Origin: Sutterella sp047777475
GTDB taxonomy: Bacteria; Pseudomonadota; Gammaproteobacteria; Burkholderiales; Burkholderiaceae_F
Direction of reading: 5' to 3'
Assembly (NCBI GenBank): GCA_047777475.1
Contig: JBKEET010000007.1
Coordinates: 1 to 64,000 of the forward strand
DNA length: 64,000 nucleotides
Translations under genes and position numbers: made by a program
Shown here: positions 34,954 through 44,939 of the stretch, in pieces
How positions within the stretch are numbered: the first letter of the stretch is position 1
Layout of the letters: each line of letters starts with the position of its first letter
Notes under the pieces: model-generated
Database searches by the model: none
Told to the model about the DNA's origin: nothing
Seen by the model: the letters and a program-made list of their open reading frames with translations, nothing else

Positions 34954-37900
34954 ATGTCTGCCAGCAACGGTATGGTTCTTTCTCTCGGCGGAGCGAGCGC
35001 TCTGTCGGATTTCCGCGCCAGGCGCCTTCTTTCGTCCCTCCAGTCTGCCACCCCCAAAGTCGAAGCGGTCTCCGGCCGCTTCGTGCATTTTGTGCACACC
35101 TCGCGCGAACTCACGAAGAGCGAGCGCGAAACGCTCGATTCGCTCCTCGACTACGGCGATGCGCCGCAGAATGTTCGTGCAGACTTTTCCGTGATGGTCG
35201 TGCCGCGCCTCGGCACGATTTCGCCCTGGGCCTCGAAGGCCACCGACATTGCGAAGAACTGCGGCATCGACGCGGTGCTCCGCATCGAGCGCGGCACGGT
35301 CTATGACCTTTCGCTTTCCTCTGCGCTCGACGAAAAGGAAACCGAAGCCGTCAAGGCGCTCCTGCACGACCGCATGACGCAGTCGGCGGTCGACGTCAAC
35401 ACGCCGCCCGAGACGTTCTTCAGCGAATTGAAGAGCCGTCCGATGAGCAGCATCCCGCTGATGGAAGAGGGCCGCGAAGCGCTCGAGAACGCCAACGTCG
35501 ACATGGGCCTTGCGCTTTCCGCTCCCGAGATGGACTACCTCGAAGACGCCTTCAGGAAGATCGGCCGCGATCCGACCGACGTCGAACTCATGATGTTCGC
35601 GCAGGCCAACTCCGAGCACTGCCGCCACAAGATCTTCAACGCCACGTGGACGCTCGACGGCAAGGACCGCGAAGAGACGCTCTTCGGCATGATCCGCCGC
35701 ACTCACAAGATGGCGCCGCAGAACACGATCACGGCGTATGCAGACAACGCCGCGATTTTCGAAGGCGCCGAAGTGACGCGCCTCTATCCGCGCCCGGGCG
35801 AGGGTAGCGTCTACGGCCGCGTCTTCGAGCGCCGCAAGGAACTCACGCACACGGTCTTCAAGGTTGAAACGCATAACCATCCGACGGCCATTTCGCCGTT
35901 CCCCGGCGCCTCCACGGGCTCGGGCGGCGAGATCCGCGACGAGGGCGCCACAGGCCGCGGCGCCCGCCCGAAGGCGGGCCTGTGCGGCTTCACGACCTCG
36001 AACCTGCACCTGCCGGGCCTCCCGCAGGGCTTTGAAAACGACACGGACGCGGCGGGCGGCGAAAAGACGAAGGCCGTCTACGGCGCGCCTTCGCGCATCG
36101 CCACGCCGCTTTCGATCATGACCGACGGCCCGCTCGGCGCCGCGGCCTTCAACAACGAATTCGGCCGCCCGAACCTGCTCGGCTATTTCCGCACGTTCGA
36201 AGCGAACGTCGGCGGCAGGCGCTACGGCTACCACAAGCCGATCATGCTCGCGGGCGGCATCGGCAACATCCGCGACGACCAGACGAAGAAGATCGTCCCG
36301 CCGGTCGGGAGCCTCCTGATCGTGCTCGGCGGCCCGGGCATGCGCATCGGGCTGGGCGGCGGCGCCGCCTCGTCGATGACGACGGGCGCCAACTCCGAAG
36401 CGCTCGATTTCGACTCCGTGCAGCGCGGCAACCCCGAGATGCAGCGCCGCGCCCAGGAAGTGATCGACCGCTGCTGGGAAATGGGCGAGAAGAGCCCGAT
36501 CCTCGCGATCCACGACGTCGGCGCGGGCGGCCTTTCGAACGCCATGCCCGAGCTCGCCGACCTCTCCGGCAAGGGTGCTACGTTCGATCTTTCGAAGGTC
36601 CCGGTCGAAGAGTCGGGCATGAGCCCGCTCGAGATCTGGTCGAACGAGAGCCAGGAGCGCTACGTGCTCGCCGTCGATCCGGAGCGCTTCGATGCGTTCA
36701 AGGAATTCTGCGCGCGCGAGCGCTGCCCGTACGCGGTGCTCGGCACGATCACCGAGGAAAGCCGCCTGCGGCTCACCCGCCCGGGCGAGAGCGATGCGGT
36801 CGACATGCCGATGGAAGTGCTCCTCGGCAAGGTGCCCCGCATGCACCGCACGGCGCGCCACGTCGGCAAGAAGCTCGCGCCGTTTACCAGCGACGGGCTC
36901 GACATCCGCAAGGCGCTCTTTGAGGTGCTGCGCCATCCGGCCGTCGCCTCGAAGTCGTTCCTCATCACCATCGGCGACCGTGCCGTGGGCGGCCTCACCG
37001 CCCGCGACCAGATGGTCGGCCCCTGGCAGGTCCCGGTCGCCGACTGCGCCGCCACGACGCTCGGCTTTGAGACCAACCGCGGCGAAGCGATGGCGATCGG
37101 CGAGCGCACGCCGGTGGCCGTCATCAATTCCGCGAGCGCGAGCCGCATGGCTATCGGCGAGGCGCTCACCAACATCACCGCGGCGGACGTCAAGCTCCCC
37201 GAGGTGAAGCTCTCCTGCAACTGGATGGCCGCCTGCGGCGCCAAGGGCGAAGACGCGAGGCTCTTTGACGCGGTGAAGGCCGCGAGCGACTTCTGCGTCG
37301 CGCTCGGCATCTCGATTCCGGTCGGCAAGGACTCGCTCTCGATGCGCACCGAGTGGGAAGAAAACGGCCAGAAGAAGGCCGTCACATCGCCCGTGTCGCT
37401 GATCGTTTCGGCGGCCGCCCCGGTGGGCGACGTCGCCCGCACGCTCACGCGCAGCTTCGCGACGTGAATTCCGTCATGGTTCTCGTCGACCTCGGCTGCG
37501 GCCGCAGCCGCATGGGCGGCTCGATCCTCGCGCAGTGCGCGCAGCGCTTCGGCGACGTGGCGCCCGACTGCGAGGATCCGGCCATGCTCGCGCGCTTCAT
37601 GTCGGCCGTGAGGCTCCTTGCCGACGAAGGCGCCGTCGTGGCTTACCACGACCGCTCGGACGGCGGCCTCGCCGCCTGCGCCGCGGAGATGATCTTCGCC
37701 TCGCACCTCGGCCTGCGCCTCGACGTGGCCGAGCTCATGAAGGGCGGCGACGAGTTCTCCGCGCTCTTCTCCGAAGAGCTCGGCGCCCTGCTGCAGGTGC
37801 CCGCCGACAAGGTCGACCGCGTCGTCACCGTGATGCGCGAGGCGGGCCTTTCGTCCTGCTGCTACCTGCTCGGCGAAGTGACGCACGACGATGCGCTCAC

Positions 37901-38891
37901 TGTCGACAACGGCGACCGCGAGCTCTTCAAGGCCTCGCGCGTCGACATGCAGAAGGAGTGGAGCGCCGTTTCGCACGAGATCGCCCGCGGCCGCGACCGC
38001 CCGGAATGCGCCGACCAGGAATTCGCGCGCATTTCCGATCCGAAGGACACGGGTCTCTTTGCTCATACGCCTTACGATGTGAACGAGAACGTCGCCGCCC
38101 CGATGATCGCCTCGGGCGTGCGCCCGAAGATGGCGGTGATCCGCGAGGAGGGCGTCAACAGCCAGAACGAGATGGCTGCCGCCTTCACACGCGCGGGCTT
38201 CGAGGTCTACGACGTGCACATGACGGACCTGCTCACGGGCCGCGCCGACCTCGCCGAATTCAAGGGCATCGCCTGCGCCGGCGGCTTCTCCTACGGCGAC
38301 GTGCTCGGTGCCGGCGGCGGCTGGGCCAAGACGATCCTCCACAATGCGAAGCTCGTCGACATGTTCAGCGCGTTCTTCGCGAGGCCTGACACGTTCGGCC
38401 TTGGCATCTGCAACGGCTGCCAGATGATGAGCCAGCTGCGCGGCCTCATCCCGGGCGCCTCGCACTGGCCGCAGTTCCTGAGGAACCGCTCCGAGCAGTT
38501 CGAAGCGCGCCTCGTCGACGTCGAAATCGAAAAGAGCCCCTCGATCTTCTTCGAGGGCATGGCGGGCGCCGTCCTCCCGGTCGTCAACGCCCACGGCGAA
38601 GGCCGCGTGCACTTTGTGAAGCCCGAGGACGCGAAGGCCGCGATCGCCGCAGCGCGCTACGTCGATCCGCAGGGCCGTCCCGCCGAGGCCTATCCGTTCA
38701 ACCCGAACGGCTCGCCCGAGGGGCTGACCGCCTTCACGAACGAAGACGGCCGCTTCACGATCATGATGCCGCATCCGGAAAGGTCGCACCGCGCGGTGCA
38801 GCTCTCCTGGCATCCGGACGAATGGAAGGATGTCTCGGGCTGGATGCGCATGTTCTGGAACGCCCCGCCGCTGGGTGGGCTGACCGGCTGA
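34954..38891 (+). pseudogene. purL: Phosphoribosylformylglycinamidine synthase with a one-base frameshift
   Basis: Two overlapping frames together code for a full-length (about 1,312-residue) one-chain PurL, the ATP- and glutamine-dependent enzyme of step four of purine synthesis. The first frame ends at 37467; the second carries the rest to 38891. Reading GACGTCGCCCGCACGCTCACG then CGCAGCTTCGCGAC shows one base missing after about 37450. Adding one C restores TPQLRDVNSVMVLVDLG, which matches the family. Seen motifs are HCRHKIFNATWTLDG, VETHNHPTAISPFPGASTG, and the C-terminal glutaminase with ICNGCQMMSQL (Cys) and MMPHPERSHR (His). The start at 34954 follows GAGGAAA. The gene is either truly broken or the base was lost in sequencing. 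Confidence 0.93.
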
Positions 38892-38908
38892 CGGCTGAAG
38901 CCAAAAAG

Positions 38909-38944
38909 AAGAGCGCCGCGGAAAAGCTCCGCGGCGCTCTTTTC
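38909..38944. terminator. Bidirectional terminator between purL and creA
   Basis: AGAGCGCCGCGGA and its complement TCCGCGGCGCTCT pair with a short loop. A T-run follows on the plus strand and on the minus strand. Confidence 0.88.
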
Positions 38945-38994
38945 ATATCCCGGGCGCGGGGCGCCCGGACGCGCTTCACGCAAAAGCGCAGTCT

Positions 38995-39477
38995 TTATTT
39001 CTTCTCCGCGTTCTGCTCGGGCCTCATCTCCCAGGCCGCAGTATCCCAGAGCGGCACGGTCGAGATGGAGTGCTTCAGGCTGCCCGAGATCTCCTTGGTG
39101 GAGTAGCAGAGGTAGATGAGCGTCTGGTTCTTCGGGTCGTAGATGCGGCGGATCTTCATCGTCTTGAAGAAGATGCTCTTTGATTTCGTGAACACCACTT
39201 CGCCGTCCTTGCTGCGGTCGATGCCCGCGATCATCTCGGGCGTGATCTCGCCCGTCTGGCGGCAGGAAACCGAGCTGTCGGACGGATCCGCGAAGGCGAG
39301 GTTGTCCTCGATGCTCGCCACGTGGCAGGTCACGCCCGGCACCTTGGGATCGACGAAGGCATCGATCTTGATGTCCTTGAACGTGAAGATGCCGAGCGAG
39401 ACGTCGCCCGGCTCGTCTTTCGAGCAGCCGGCGAGCAGCAGGGGCAGGCAGAGCGCGGTAAGGAGAAATTTTTTCAT
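38995..39477 (-). CDS. creA: CreA family lipoprotein
   Basis: This 160-residue protein has a lipoprotein signal (MKKFLLTALCLPLLLAGCSK, lipobox LAGC). The CreA domain includes DIKIDAFVDPKVPGVTCHVAS, SSVSCRQTGEI, and KTMKIRRIYDPKNQTLIYLC. Conserved cysteines could form a disulphide. CreA is widespread in proteobacteria, and its function is not established. It lies opposite purL. Confidence 0.9.
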   Translation of the reverse strand: MKKFLLTALCLPLLLAGCSKDEPGDVSLGIFTFKDIKIDAFVDPKVPGVTCHVASIEDNLAFADPSDSSVSCRQTGEITPEMIAGIDRSKDGEVVFTKSKSIFFKTMKIRRIYDPKNQTLIYLCYSTKEISGSLKHSISTVPLWDTAAWEMRPEQNAEKK

Positions 39478-39610
39478 TGCAATGGGACCAAAGGAAGTGC
39501 GGTACTAAAACGAGCGCAAACCAAAAGTATATTGCCTTTCGGCGCGGTGAGGCCCCGCGGCAGGCCGCAGGTTACAATATCGAAAGCATTCAGTTTTCCC
39601 CGGAATTGCC

Positions 39611-40136
39611 ATGGCAGCTTCAAGCGAAAGACCCATGCGGCGCAAGGACCGCGAGCTCACCGAAGAGGAAGCGCTCGAGATCGTGCGCACCTCCCATTAT
39701 GCCGTGATCGCCACGTGCGACGCCTCGGGCACGCCATACGCGGTGCCCGTTTCGCCGGTCTGGATCGACGGCGCGCTGTATTTCCATTCCGCGGCTGATC
39801 CCGCGGGCCGCAGGGCGAGCAACCTCGCGCAGAATCCCCGCGTCTCGCTCTGCTATCTCGCCCGGTGCCGTTCGGTGTACGAGCCGCCCGAAAACTTTCA
39901 CCGTAAACTACGCCTCGGCCGTCGTTGCGGGCTGCGCCGAGCGCGTGACGGACGAAGCCGAGCGGCGCCGCGCCGCTTTGGCGCTCTGCGCTTTCCAGTG
40001 CCCCGATGCGCCCCAGGAGAGCGTCGAGAACGCCTGGGCGCATTCCGGCGACCGCATCACCGTCTGGAAGGTCATTCCCGAAAAGATTTCCGGCAAGGCG
40101 CGCCGGCCGAAGACCGCAGCGCCCGCTGCCAAGTAA
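39611..40136 (+). pseudogene. FMN-binding pyridoxamine-5'-phosphate-oxidase-like protein with a one-base frameshift
   Basis: The protein begins MAASSERPMRRKDRELTEEE and continues through SHYAVIATCDASGTPYAVPV and LYFHSAADPAGRRASNLAQN, the flavin-reductase/PNPOx-like split barrel of the NimA or YhbP sort. After YEPPENF the frame breaks. Removing one T from the TTT at 39896-39898 restores TVNYASAVVAGCAERVTDEA and runs to a stop at 40136, ending with ITVWKVIPEKISGKARRPK, the normal C-terminal part. The restored protein is about 174 residues. The extra base in a homopolymer may be a sequencing error. Family members reduce or bind flavin-linked substrates; the exact role is unknown. Confidence 0.82.
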
Positions 40137-40180
40137 CGTTTTACCGGTGCCGCAGGGCACCGCTTTGAAAAGGATTTCCC

Positions 40181-41719
40181 GTGCTCACTAATGACAAACG
40201 CGCTCTGATCGCCGTGGCCGGCGACAAGGAGCTCTGCATTCTTCCGAAGCTCGCCAACCGCCACGGCCTCATCACCGGCGCCACCGGCACCGGCAAGACG
40301 GTGACCCTGCAGAACCTCGCCGAGACCTTCTCGCAGATGGGCGTGCCTGTGTTCCTCGCCGACGTGAAGGGCGACCTCTCGGGCATCTCCGCCAAGGGCC
40401 AGCCGAAAGGCAAGATCGCGCAGCGCGTCGAGGAGCTCGGGCTCCCCGGCAAGGGCTACGTCAACCAGGGCTTCCCGGTGGCGTTCTGGGACGTCTTCGG
40501 CAAGGAAGGCCACCCGCTGCGCACGACGGTGAGCGCGATGGGCCCGCTGCTCTTGGCAAGGCTCCTCAACCTCAACGAGGTGCAGAGCGGCGTGCTCACG
40601 ATGGCGTTCCGCATCGCCGACGACCAGGGCCTGCTCCTTCTTGACATGAAGGACCTGCGCAGCATGCTGAAGTTCATCGCGGACAACCGCGAGCAGTTCC
40701 AGGACTACGGCAACATCTCGGCCGCGTCGGTGGGCGCCATCCAGCGCGGCCTGCTGCGGCTTGAGGAAGAGGGCGGCGACGCGTTCTTCGGCGAGCCGGC
40801 GCTCGACATCGCCGACCTGCTGCAGACCGACGAGAACGGCAAGGGCGTTGTCAACATCCTCGCCTCCGACCAGCTCATCAATTCGCCGCGCATCTATTCG
40901 ACGCTCCTCGTGTGGCTCCTCTCCGAGCTCTTCGAGCGCCTCCCCGAAGTGGGCGATCCCGAGAAACCGAAGCTCGTCTTCTTCTTCGACGAAGCGCACC
41001 TGCTTTTCGACGATGCCGAGCCCGTGCTCCTCGAAAAGATCGAACAGGTCGTGCGCCTCATCCGCTCGCGCGGCGTCGGCGTCTATTTCGTGACGCAGAA
41101 CCCCGCCGACATTCCCGACTCGGTCCTCGGCCAGCTCGGCAACCGCGTGCAGCACGCGCTGCGCGCCTTCACCCCCAAGGAGCAGAAGTCGGTGCGCGTG
41201 GCCGCCGAGAGCTTCCGCGCGAACCCCGCGTTCGACACCGCCAAGGTGATCACCGAGCTCGGCGTGGGCGAGGCGCTCGTCTCGTTCCTCGACGAGAAGG
41301 GCCGCCCGAACGTCGTCGAGCGTGCGCTCGTCGCGCCGCCGCAGAGCTTCGTCGGGCCGATTTCGCCCGAGGAGCGCACGCGCCTCATGCGCACGTCGCT
41401 CGTCGCCGGCGTCTACGACAAGGCGCTCGACCGCGAATCCGCCTACGAGGTGCTCGCCAAGCGCACCGCGGAGCTGCAGAAAAAGGCCGACGAGGCCGCG
41501 GCCGAGGCGGCGCGCGCCAAGGAAGAAAAGGAACGCGCCAAGCTCGAGCGCGAGCGCGAGAGGGAAGAGGCGAGGGCCGAACGGGAGCGCGAGAAGAACG
41601 ACGTCTTCGGCGGCTTCGTCAAGAGCGCCACGCGCAACATCTCGAACACGGTCGGCCGCGAGATCGGCCGCCAGATCGTGCGCGGCATCTTAGGCGGCCT
41701 GTTCGGCAAGCGCCGCTGA
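40181..41719 (+). CDS. HerA-like P-loop ATPase, DUF853 (YjgR type)
   Basis: The 512-residue protein has Walker A GATGTGKT (about residue 31), LADVKGDLSG, GFPVAFWDVFGKEGHPLR, Walker B LVFFFDEAHLLF and the sensor segment YFVTQNPADIPDSVLGQLGN. DUF853 proteins resemble the HerA/FtsK DNA translocases. A charged coiled-coil (residues about 425-475, ERAKLEREREREEARAERER) precedes a Gly/Arg-rich end. Its biological role in bacteria is not defined. Its start lies 45 bp after the frameshifted flavoprotein gene. Confidence 0.9.
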   Translation: MLTNDKRALIAVAGDKELCILPKLANRHGLITGATGTGKTVTLQNLAETFSQMGVPVFLADVKGDLSGISAKGQPKGKIAQRVEELGLPGKGYVNQGFPVAFWDVFGKEGHPLRTTVSAMGPLLLARLLNLNEVQSGVLTMAFRIADDQGLLLLDMKDLRSMLKFIADNREQFQDYGNISAASVGAIQRGLLRLEEEGGDAFFGEPALDIADLLQTDENGKGVVNILASDQLINSPRIYSTLLVWLLSELFERLPEVGDPEKPKLVFFFDEAHLLFDDAEPVLLEKIEQVVRLIRSRGVGVYFVTQNPADIPDSVLGQLGNRVQHALRAFTPKEQKSVRVAAESFRANPAFDTAKVITELGVGEALVSFLDEKGRPNVVERALVAPPQSFVGPISPEERTRLMRTSLVAGVYDKALDRESAYEVLAKRTAELQKKADEAAAEAARAKEEKERAKLEREREREEARAEREREKNDVFGGFVKSATRNISNTVGREIGRQIVRGILGGLFGKRR

Positions 41720-41780
41720 AAACCCAAAGTATTTTTATCACTGCGGCGGGCCCTTCCGCCGCTATCACAAGGAGAGCGCC

Positions 41781-42239
41781 ATGGGCATTTTCTCGTTTAT
41801 CAAAGATGTCGGCGAAAAGCTTTTCGGCGGCGAGGCCAAGGCCGCCGAGCTTACGCCCGAAGACAAGGCGGGCGAAATCAAGAAGAGCATCGAATCGCTC
41901 GGCCTTGACGCCAAGGACGTCGAGGTGAAGGTCGACGGCGACCAGGTGACCCTGAGCGGCAAGGTCAAGGACCAGGAAACGCTCGAGAAGGTGGTGCTCG
42001 CCTCCGGCAACAACGAAGGCATCGCGTCGGTGAAGACCGACGTTGCGGTCGACGCGCCGCAGGAAGAGTCGGTGTTCTACACGGTCAAGAAGGGCGACAC
42101 GCTCTGGAAGATCGCCGAGATGCACTACGGCAAGGGCAAGGGCGCCAAGTACAACGTGATCTTCGAGGCGAACCGCCCGATGCTCAAGGACCCCGACAAG
42201 ATCTATCCGGGCCAGGTGCTCCGCATTCCGAAGCTCTGA
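41781..42239 (+). CDS. kbp: BON-LysM protein (Kbp/YgaU type)
   Basis: The 152-residue protein has an N-terminal MGIFSFIKDVGEKLFGG, a BON domain (GLDAKDVEVKVDGDQVTLSG) and a C-terminal LysM domain (VFYTVKKGDTLWKIAEMHYG to YPGQVLRIPKL). E. coli Kbp of the same architecture is a cytoplasmic potassium-binding protein. It has no signal peptide, which matches Kbp. An AAGGAGA site precedes the ATG. Confidence 0.92.
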   Translation: MGIFSFIKDVGEKLFGGEAKAAELTPEDKAGEIKKSIESLGLDAKDVEVKVDGDQVTLSGKVKDQETLEKVVLASGNNEGIASVKTDVAVDAPQEESVFYTVKKGDTLWKIAEMHYGKGKGAKYNVIFEANRPMLKDPDKIYPGQVLRIPKL

Positions 42240-42304
42240 TCCGCTGAAAAAAGCGGCCGCCGCTCCGAAGCCTTTTCGGGCGGCAGCCGAAGGACCAAAA
42301 CAAA

Positions 42305-42342
42305 ACCGGCTTCAGGCAAGTGCCCGAAGCCGGTCTTTTTTT
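42305..42342 (+). terminator. Rho-independent terminator after kbp
   Basis: ACCGGCTTC and GAAGCCGGT form a 9-bp stem and are followed by C and a run of T. Confidence 0.87.
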
Positions 42343-42387
42343 CGGTCATCCGAAGCCCTCGGGGAGGCCTCGGAATGTCCGAAAGGC

Positions 42388-43461
42388 TTATTGAAAGGAC
42401 TTCTTGAAGAACGCCTCGATCGCATCGAACGGGATCTTGTCCTTTTGGTCGTAAAGGTCGGTGTGCGAAGCGCCCGGGACGATGATCATCTCTTTGTTAT
42501 TGCCCGTGAGCTTGCTGAAGGCCGTCTTGCCGAAATAGAGCGAATGCGCCTTCTCGCCGTGGACGATCAGCACGGGCGCGGTGATCTCGCCCGCGTATTC
42601 AAGGAGCTTGAAGTTGAGGAACGGAACCGTCCAGGTCTTGTTCCAGCCGCCGTTCGAGTTGACCGAGCGGGGATGGTAGCCGCGCTTGGTCTTGTAGTAG
42701 GCGACGTAGTCCTTTACGAACTGCGGGGCGTCGGCGGGCGCCGTCTCGGGCAGGCCGCCCGCGAGGCTGTAGCGGCCCGCCCTGGCGTCGGCCGTGCGCT
42801 GCTGAGCGGCCTCAAGGCGCTTCTTATTGCGCGCTTCGGCGCTGTCCTCGGCGTCGAAATAGCCGTTCGCGGTGACGCGGGTCATGTCGTACATCGTAAC
42901 GGCGACCGTTGCCTTGATGCGCGGGTCGGCGGACGCGGCGGAAAGCGCCATGCCGCCCCAGCCGCAGATGCCGAGGATGCCGATGCGGTTCGGATCGGTC
43001 CTGTCGTTCACGGAGAGGAAGTCGACGGCCGCGAGGAAGTCCTCGGTGTTGATGTCGGGCGAGGCCACATAGCGGGGCGTGCCGCCGCTTTCGCCCGTGA
43101 AGGACGGGTCGAACGCAATCGTGAGGAAGCCGCGCTTGGCGAGTTCCTGGGCGTAGAGGCCCGAGGCCTGTTCCTTCACGGCGCCGAACGGCCCGCTCAC
43201 CGCAACGGCGGGAAGCCTGCCCGAAGCGTTTTTCGGGGCGTAAAGGTCGGCGGCCAGCGTGATGCCGTAGCGGTTCACGAAAGTCACCTTCTTGTGTTCG
43301 ACGGCGGCGTCCTGCGGGAACACCTTGTCCCACTCGCTCGTGAGCTTGAGCGGTTCGGGCGCAAGGGGCGAGCCCTGCGGCACGGCCGCGGAGGCGGAGG
43401 CGGCGAGCACGCTGCCCGCGGCGGCCGAAAGAATGAAATGATGCAGCAATGTGCGGACCAT
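42388..43461 (-). CDS. Exported alpha/beta hydrolase with Cys nucleophile
   Basis: The ATG at 43461 follows GAGGAA and starts a signal peptide (MVRTLLHHFILSAAAGSVLA). The 357-residue protein is an alpha/beta hydrolase: AVAVSGPFGAVKEQASGLYA, FDPSFTGESGGTPRY, nucleophile elbow GILGICGWGGMAL, PVLIVHGEKAHSLYFG, and GASHTDLYD with the catalytic His. The elbow is G-x-C-x-G rather than the common G-x-S-x-G, as in dienelactone hydrolases. It is divergent from a LysR gene with a palindromic site in between, so that regulator probably controls it. The substrate is unknown. Confidence 0.87.
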   Translation of the reverse strand: MVRTLLHHFILSAAAGSVLAASASAAVPQGSPLAPEPLKLTSEWDKVFPQDAAVEHKKVTFVNRYGITLAADLYAPKNASGRLPAVAVSGPFGAVKEQASGLYAQELAKRGFLTIAFDPSFTGESGGTPRYVASPDINTEDFLAAVDFLSVNDRTDPNRIGILGICGWGGMALSAASADPRIKATVAVTMYDMTRVTANGYFDAEDSAEARNKKRLEAAQQRTADARAGRYSLAGGLPETAPADAPQFVKDYVAYYKTKRGYHPRSVNSNGGWNKTWTVPFLNFKLLEYAGEITAPVLIVHGEKAHSLYFGKTAFSKLTGNNKEMIIVPGASHTDLYDQKDKIPFDAIEAFFKKSFQ

Positions 43462-43550
43462 GGCAGATTCCTCAAAGGCAAAAATTTGAAGTGCCTTCAC
43501 TATACGGAAGCGCTCGTGAAATAACAATTACTTTATTAGAATAGGAATCG

Positions 43551-43565
43551 ATGCCTATAAGGCAT
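43551..43565. promoter_or_regulatory. LysR-type operator between hydrolase and lysR genes
   Basis: ATGCC-TATAA-GGCAT is a perfect interrupted palindrome with the T-N11-A pattern of LysR sites, 24 bp before the lysR start and 90 bp before the hydrolase start. Confidence 0.55.
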
Positions 43566-43588
43566 ATCTCATGGAGGGAGGACGAACC

Positions 43589-44506
43589 GTGGATTTCCGT
43601 GTGCTCCGCTACTTTGTGGCCGCCGCCGATGCGGGCGGGATAACGCACGCCGCCGAGCGGCTGCACGTGACGCAGCCGACGGTGAGCCGGCAGCTGCAGG
43701 AGCTCGAGGAAGAGCTCGGGCAGGCGCTTTTCGTGCGCGAAAGCCGCGGCATGCGCCTCACGCCCGCCGGGCGGCTCTTTTACCGCCGGGCGGCGGACAT
43801 CCTCGAAATGGCGAGGCGCACGAAGTCGGAGTTTGCCGCCCTGAGCGATTTCTCGGGCGGCGACACCGAGGCGGTCTGCGCCGAGACGGCGGGCATCCGG
43901 CTCCTGGCCCGGGTGTTCCGGGACGTGCGGCGGCGCTTCCCGGAGATGCGCCTTGGCATCCGGAGCGGCAACATCGAGCTCGCGCTCGACCGGCTGCGGG
44001 ACGGGCTTGCCGATTTCGCCGTGATCATGGAAGAGGCGGACCTCGCGGATTACGAATCGGCGGAGCTCCCGCACCGCGACCTCTGGGGGCTCCTCGTGAG
44101 GGAAGACGATCTGCTTGCGCAGAAGAAGGCGGCGAGCCTCGCGGACTGCCTCGGGCGCGACCTCTTCCTTTCGCGCAGGGGCCTGCAGCCCGGCATGTCG
44201 CCCGCCTTCGACCGGCTCCGCAATCGCCTTCGGATCGCGGGCACCTACGACCTCGCCTACAACGCCGCGCAGCTGGTGCGCGAAGGCGCGGGCGCGGCCG
44301 TCACGATCGGCGGCATCGTAACCGAAGGGAGGGGCACCGGGCTCTGCTTCAGGCCTTTTGCGCCGGCGTTCCCGGCCGCTCCGCTGCGGCTTATCTGGCC
44401 CAAGGCCCGGGAGCCGAGCCGCGCGGCCGCGGTGATGATCGATGCGCTGAAAAAGGCCGCGGCCGAAGAATCGGGTGCCGCCGAAGCTGCCGCGCAGACG
44501 CCTTAA
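43589..44506 (+). CDS. LysR-family transcriptional regulator
   Basis: The GTG at 43589 follows GGGAGG by 8 nt and gives 305 residues. The N-terminal winged helix-turn-helix (FRVLRYFVAAADAGGITHAA, LHVTQPTVSRQLQELEEELG, LFVRESRGMRLTPAG) is typical. A LysR substrate-binding domain follows (MRLGIRSGNIELALDRLRDG, GLADFAVIMEEADL). It is divergent from a hydrolase gene, the usual target arrangement. Its stop overlaps the convergent DUF488 gene by four bases. The inducer is unknown. Confidence 0.92.
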   Translation: MDFRVLRYFVAAADAGGITHAAERLHVTQPTVSRQLQELEEELGQALFVRESRGMRLTPAGRLFYRRAADILEMARRTKSEFAALSDFSGGDTEAVCAETAGIRLLARVFRDVRRRFPEMRLGIRSGNIELALDRLRDGLADFAVIMEEADLADYESAELPHRDLWGLLVREDDLLAQKKAASLADCLGRDLFLSRRGLQPGMSPAFDRLRNRLRIAGTYDLAYNAAQLVREGAGAAVTIGGIVTEGRGTGLCFRPFAPAFPAAPLRLIWPKAREPSRAAAVMIDALKKAAAEESGAAEAAAQTP

Positions 44507-44919
44507 AGGCTTTTGAGGAGCCCGAGGAGCGCCTCGGCGTGGCTGCGCCTTGCGCGCGTCGCCGTGCCGAGGAGGCACACCGAGCGGAAATCGCCGTACG
44601 TTTTCTTAAAGTGCTCCGCGGCGCCCGTCTTCTTCATCTGCGCGAGGTAGCGGTCCCGATAGTCTTCCCAGGGGATTTTCTTCTTGATGTAAAGGTCGAG
44701 CAGCGCGGGCTCCGGCGCGAAGTTCACGTCGCTTGCGTACTGCGCGCCCGTGATCTCGGGCACGAGGTAGGCGAGGTCGCGGCTTTTCGTGAAGCCGCAC
44801 AGCTGGCTCGTGTTGCGCAGCCGCACGTCGAGCACGAGGTCGGCGCGGTGTTTTTTCAAGGTTTCGAAAAATGCCTCGGCGCTCGTTTCGTAGGCGCTCA
44901 GCTCAAAAAGCTCGGGCAT
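44503..44919 (-). CDS. DUF488 family protein
   Basis: The 138-residue protein shows the DUF488 pattern: the N-terminal FELSAYETSAEAFFETLKKH, VLDVRLRNTSQLCGFTKS, and the C-terminal VCLLGTATRARRSHAEALL. In family members the last motif usually reads C-x-E-x-x-x-x-C-H-R; here the Glu and second Cys differ. Function of the family is unknown. It ends on top of the lysR stop and follows the nitroreductase gene by 20 bp, so those two are probably co-transcribed. Confidence 0.82.
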   Translation of the reverse strand: MPELFELSAYETSAEAFFETLKKHRADLVLDVRLRNTSQLCGFTKSRDLAYLVPEITGAQYASDVNFAPEPALLDLYIKKKIPWEDYRDRYLAQMKKTGAAEHFKKTYGDFRSVCLLGTATRARRSHAEALLGLLKSL

Positions 44920-44939
44920 CGGTCTTTTTCCTCCTTACT

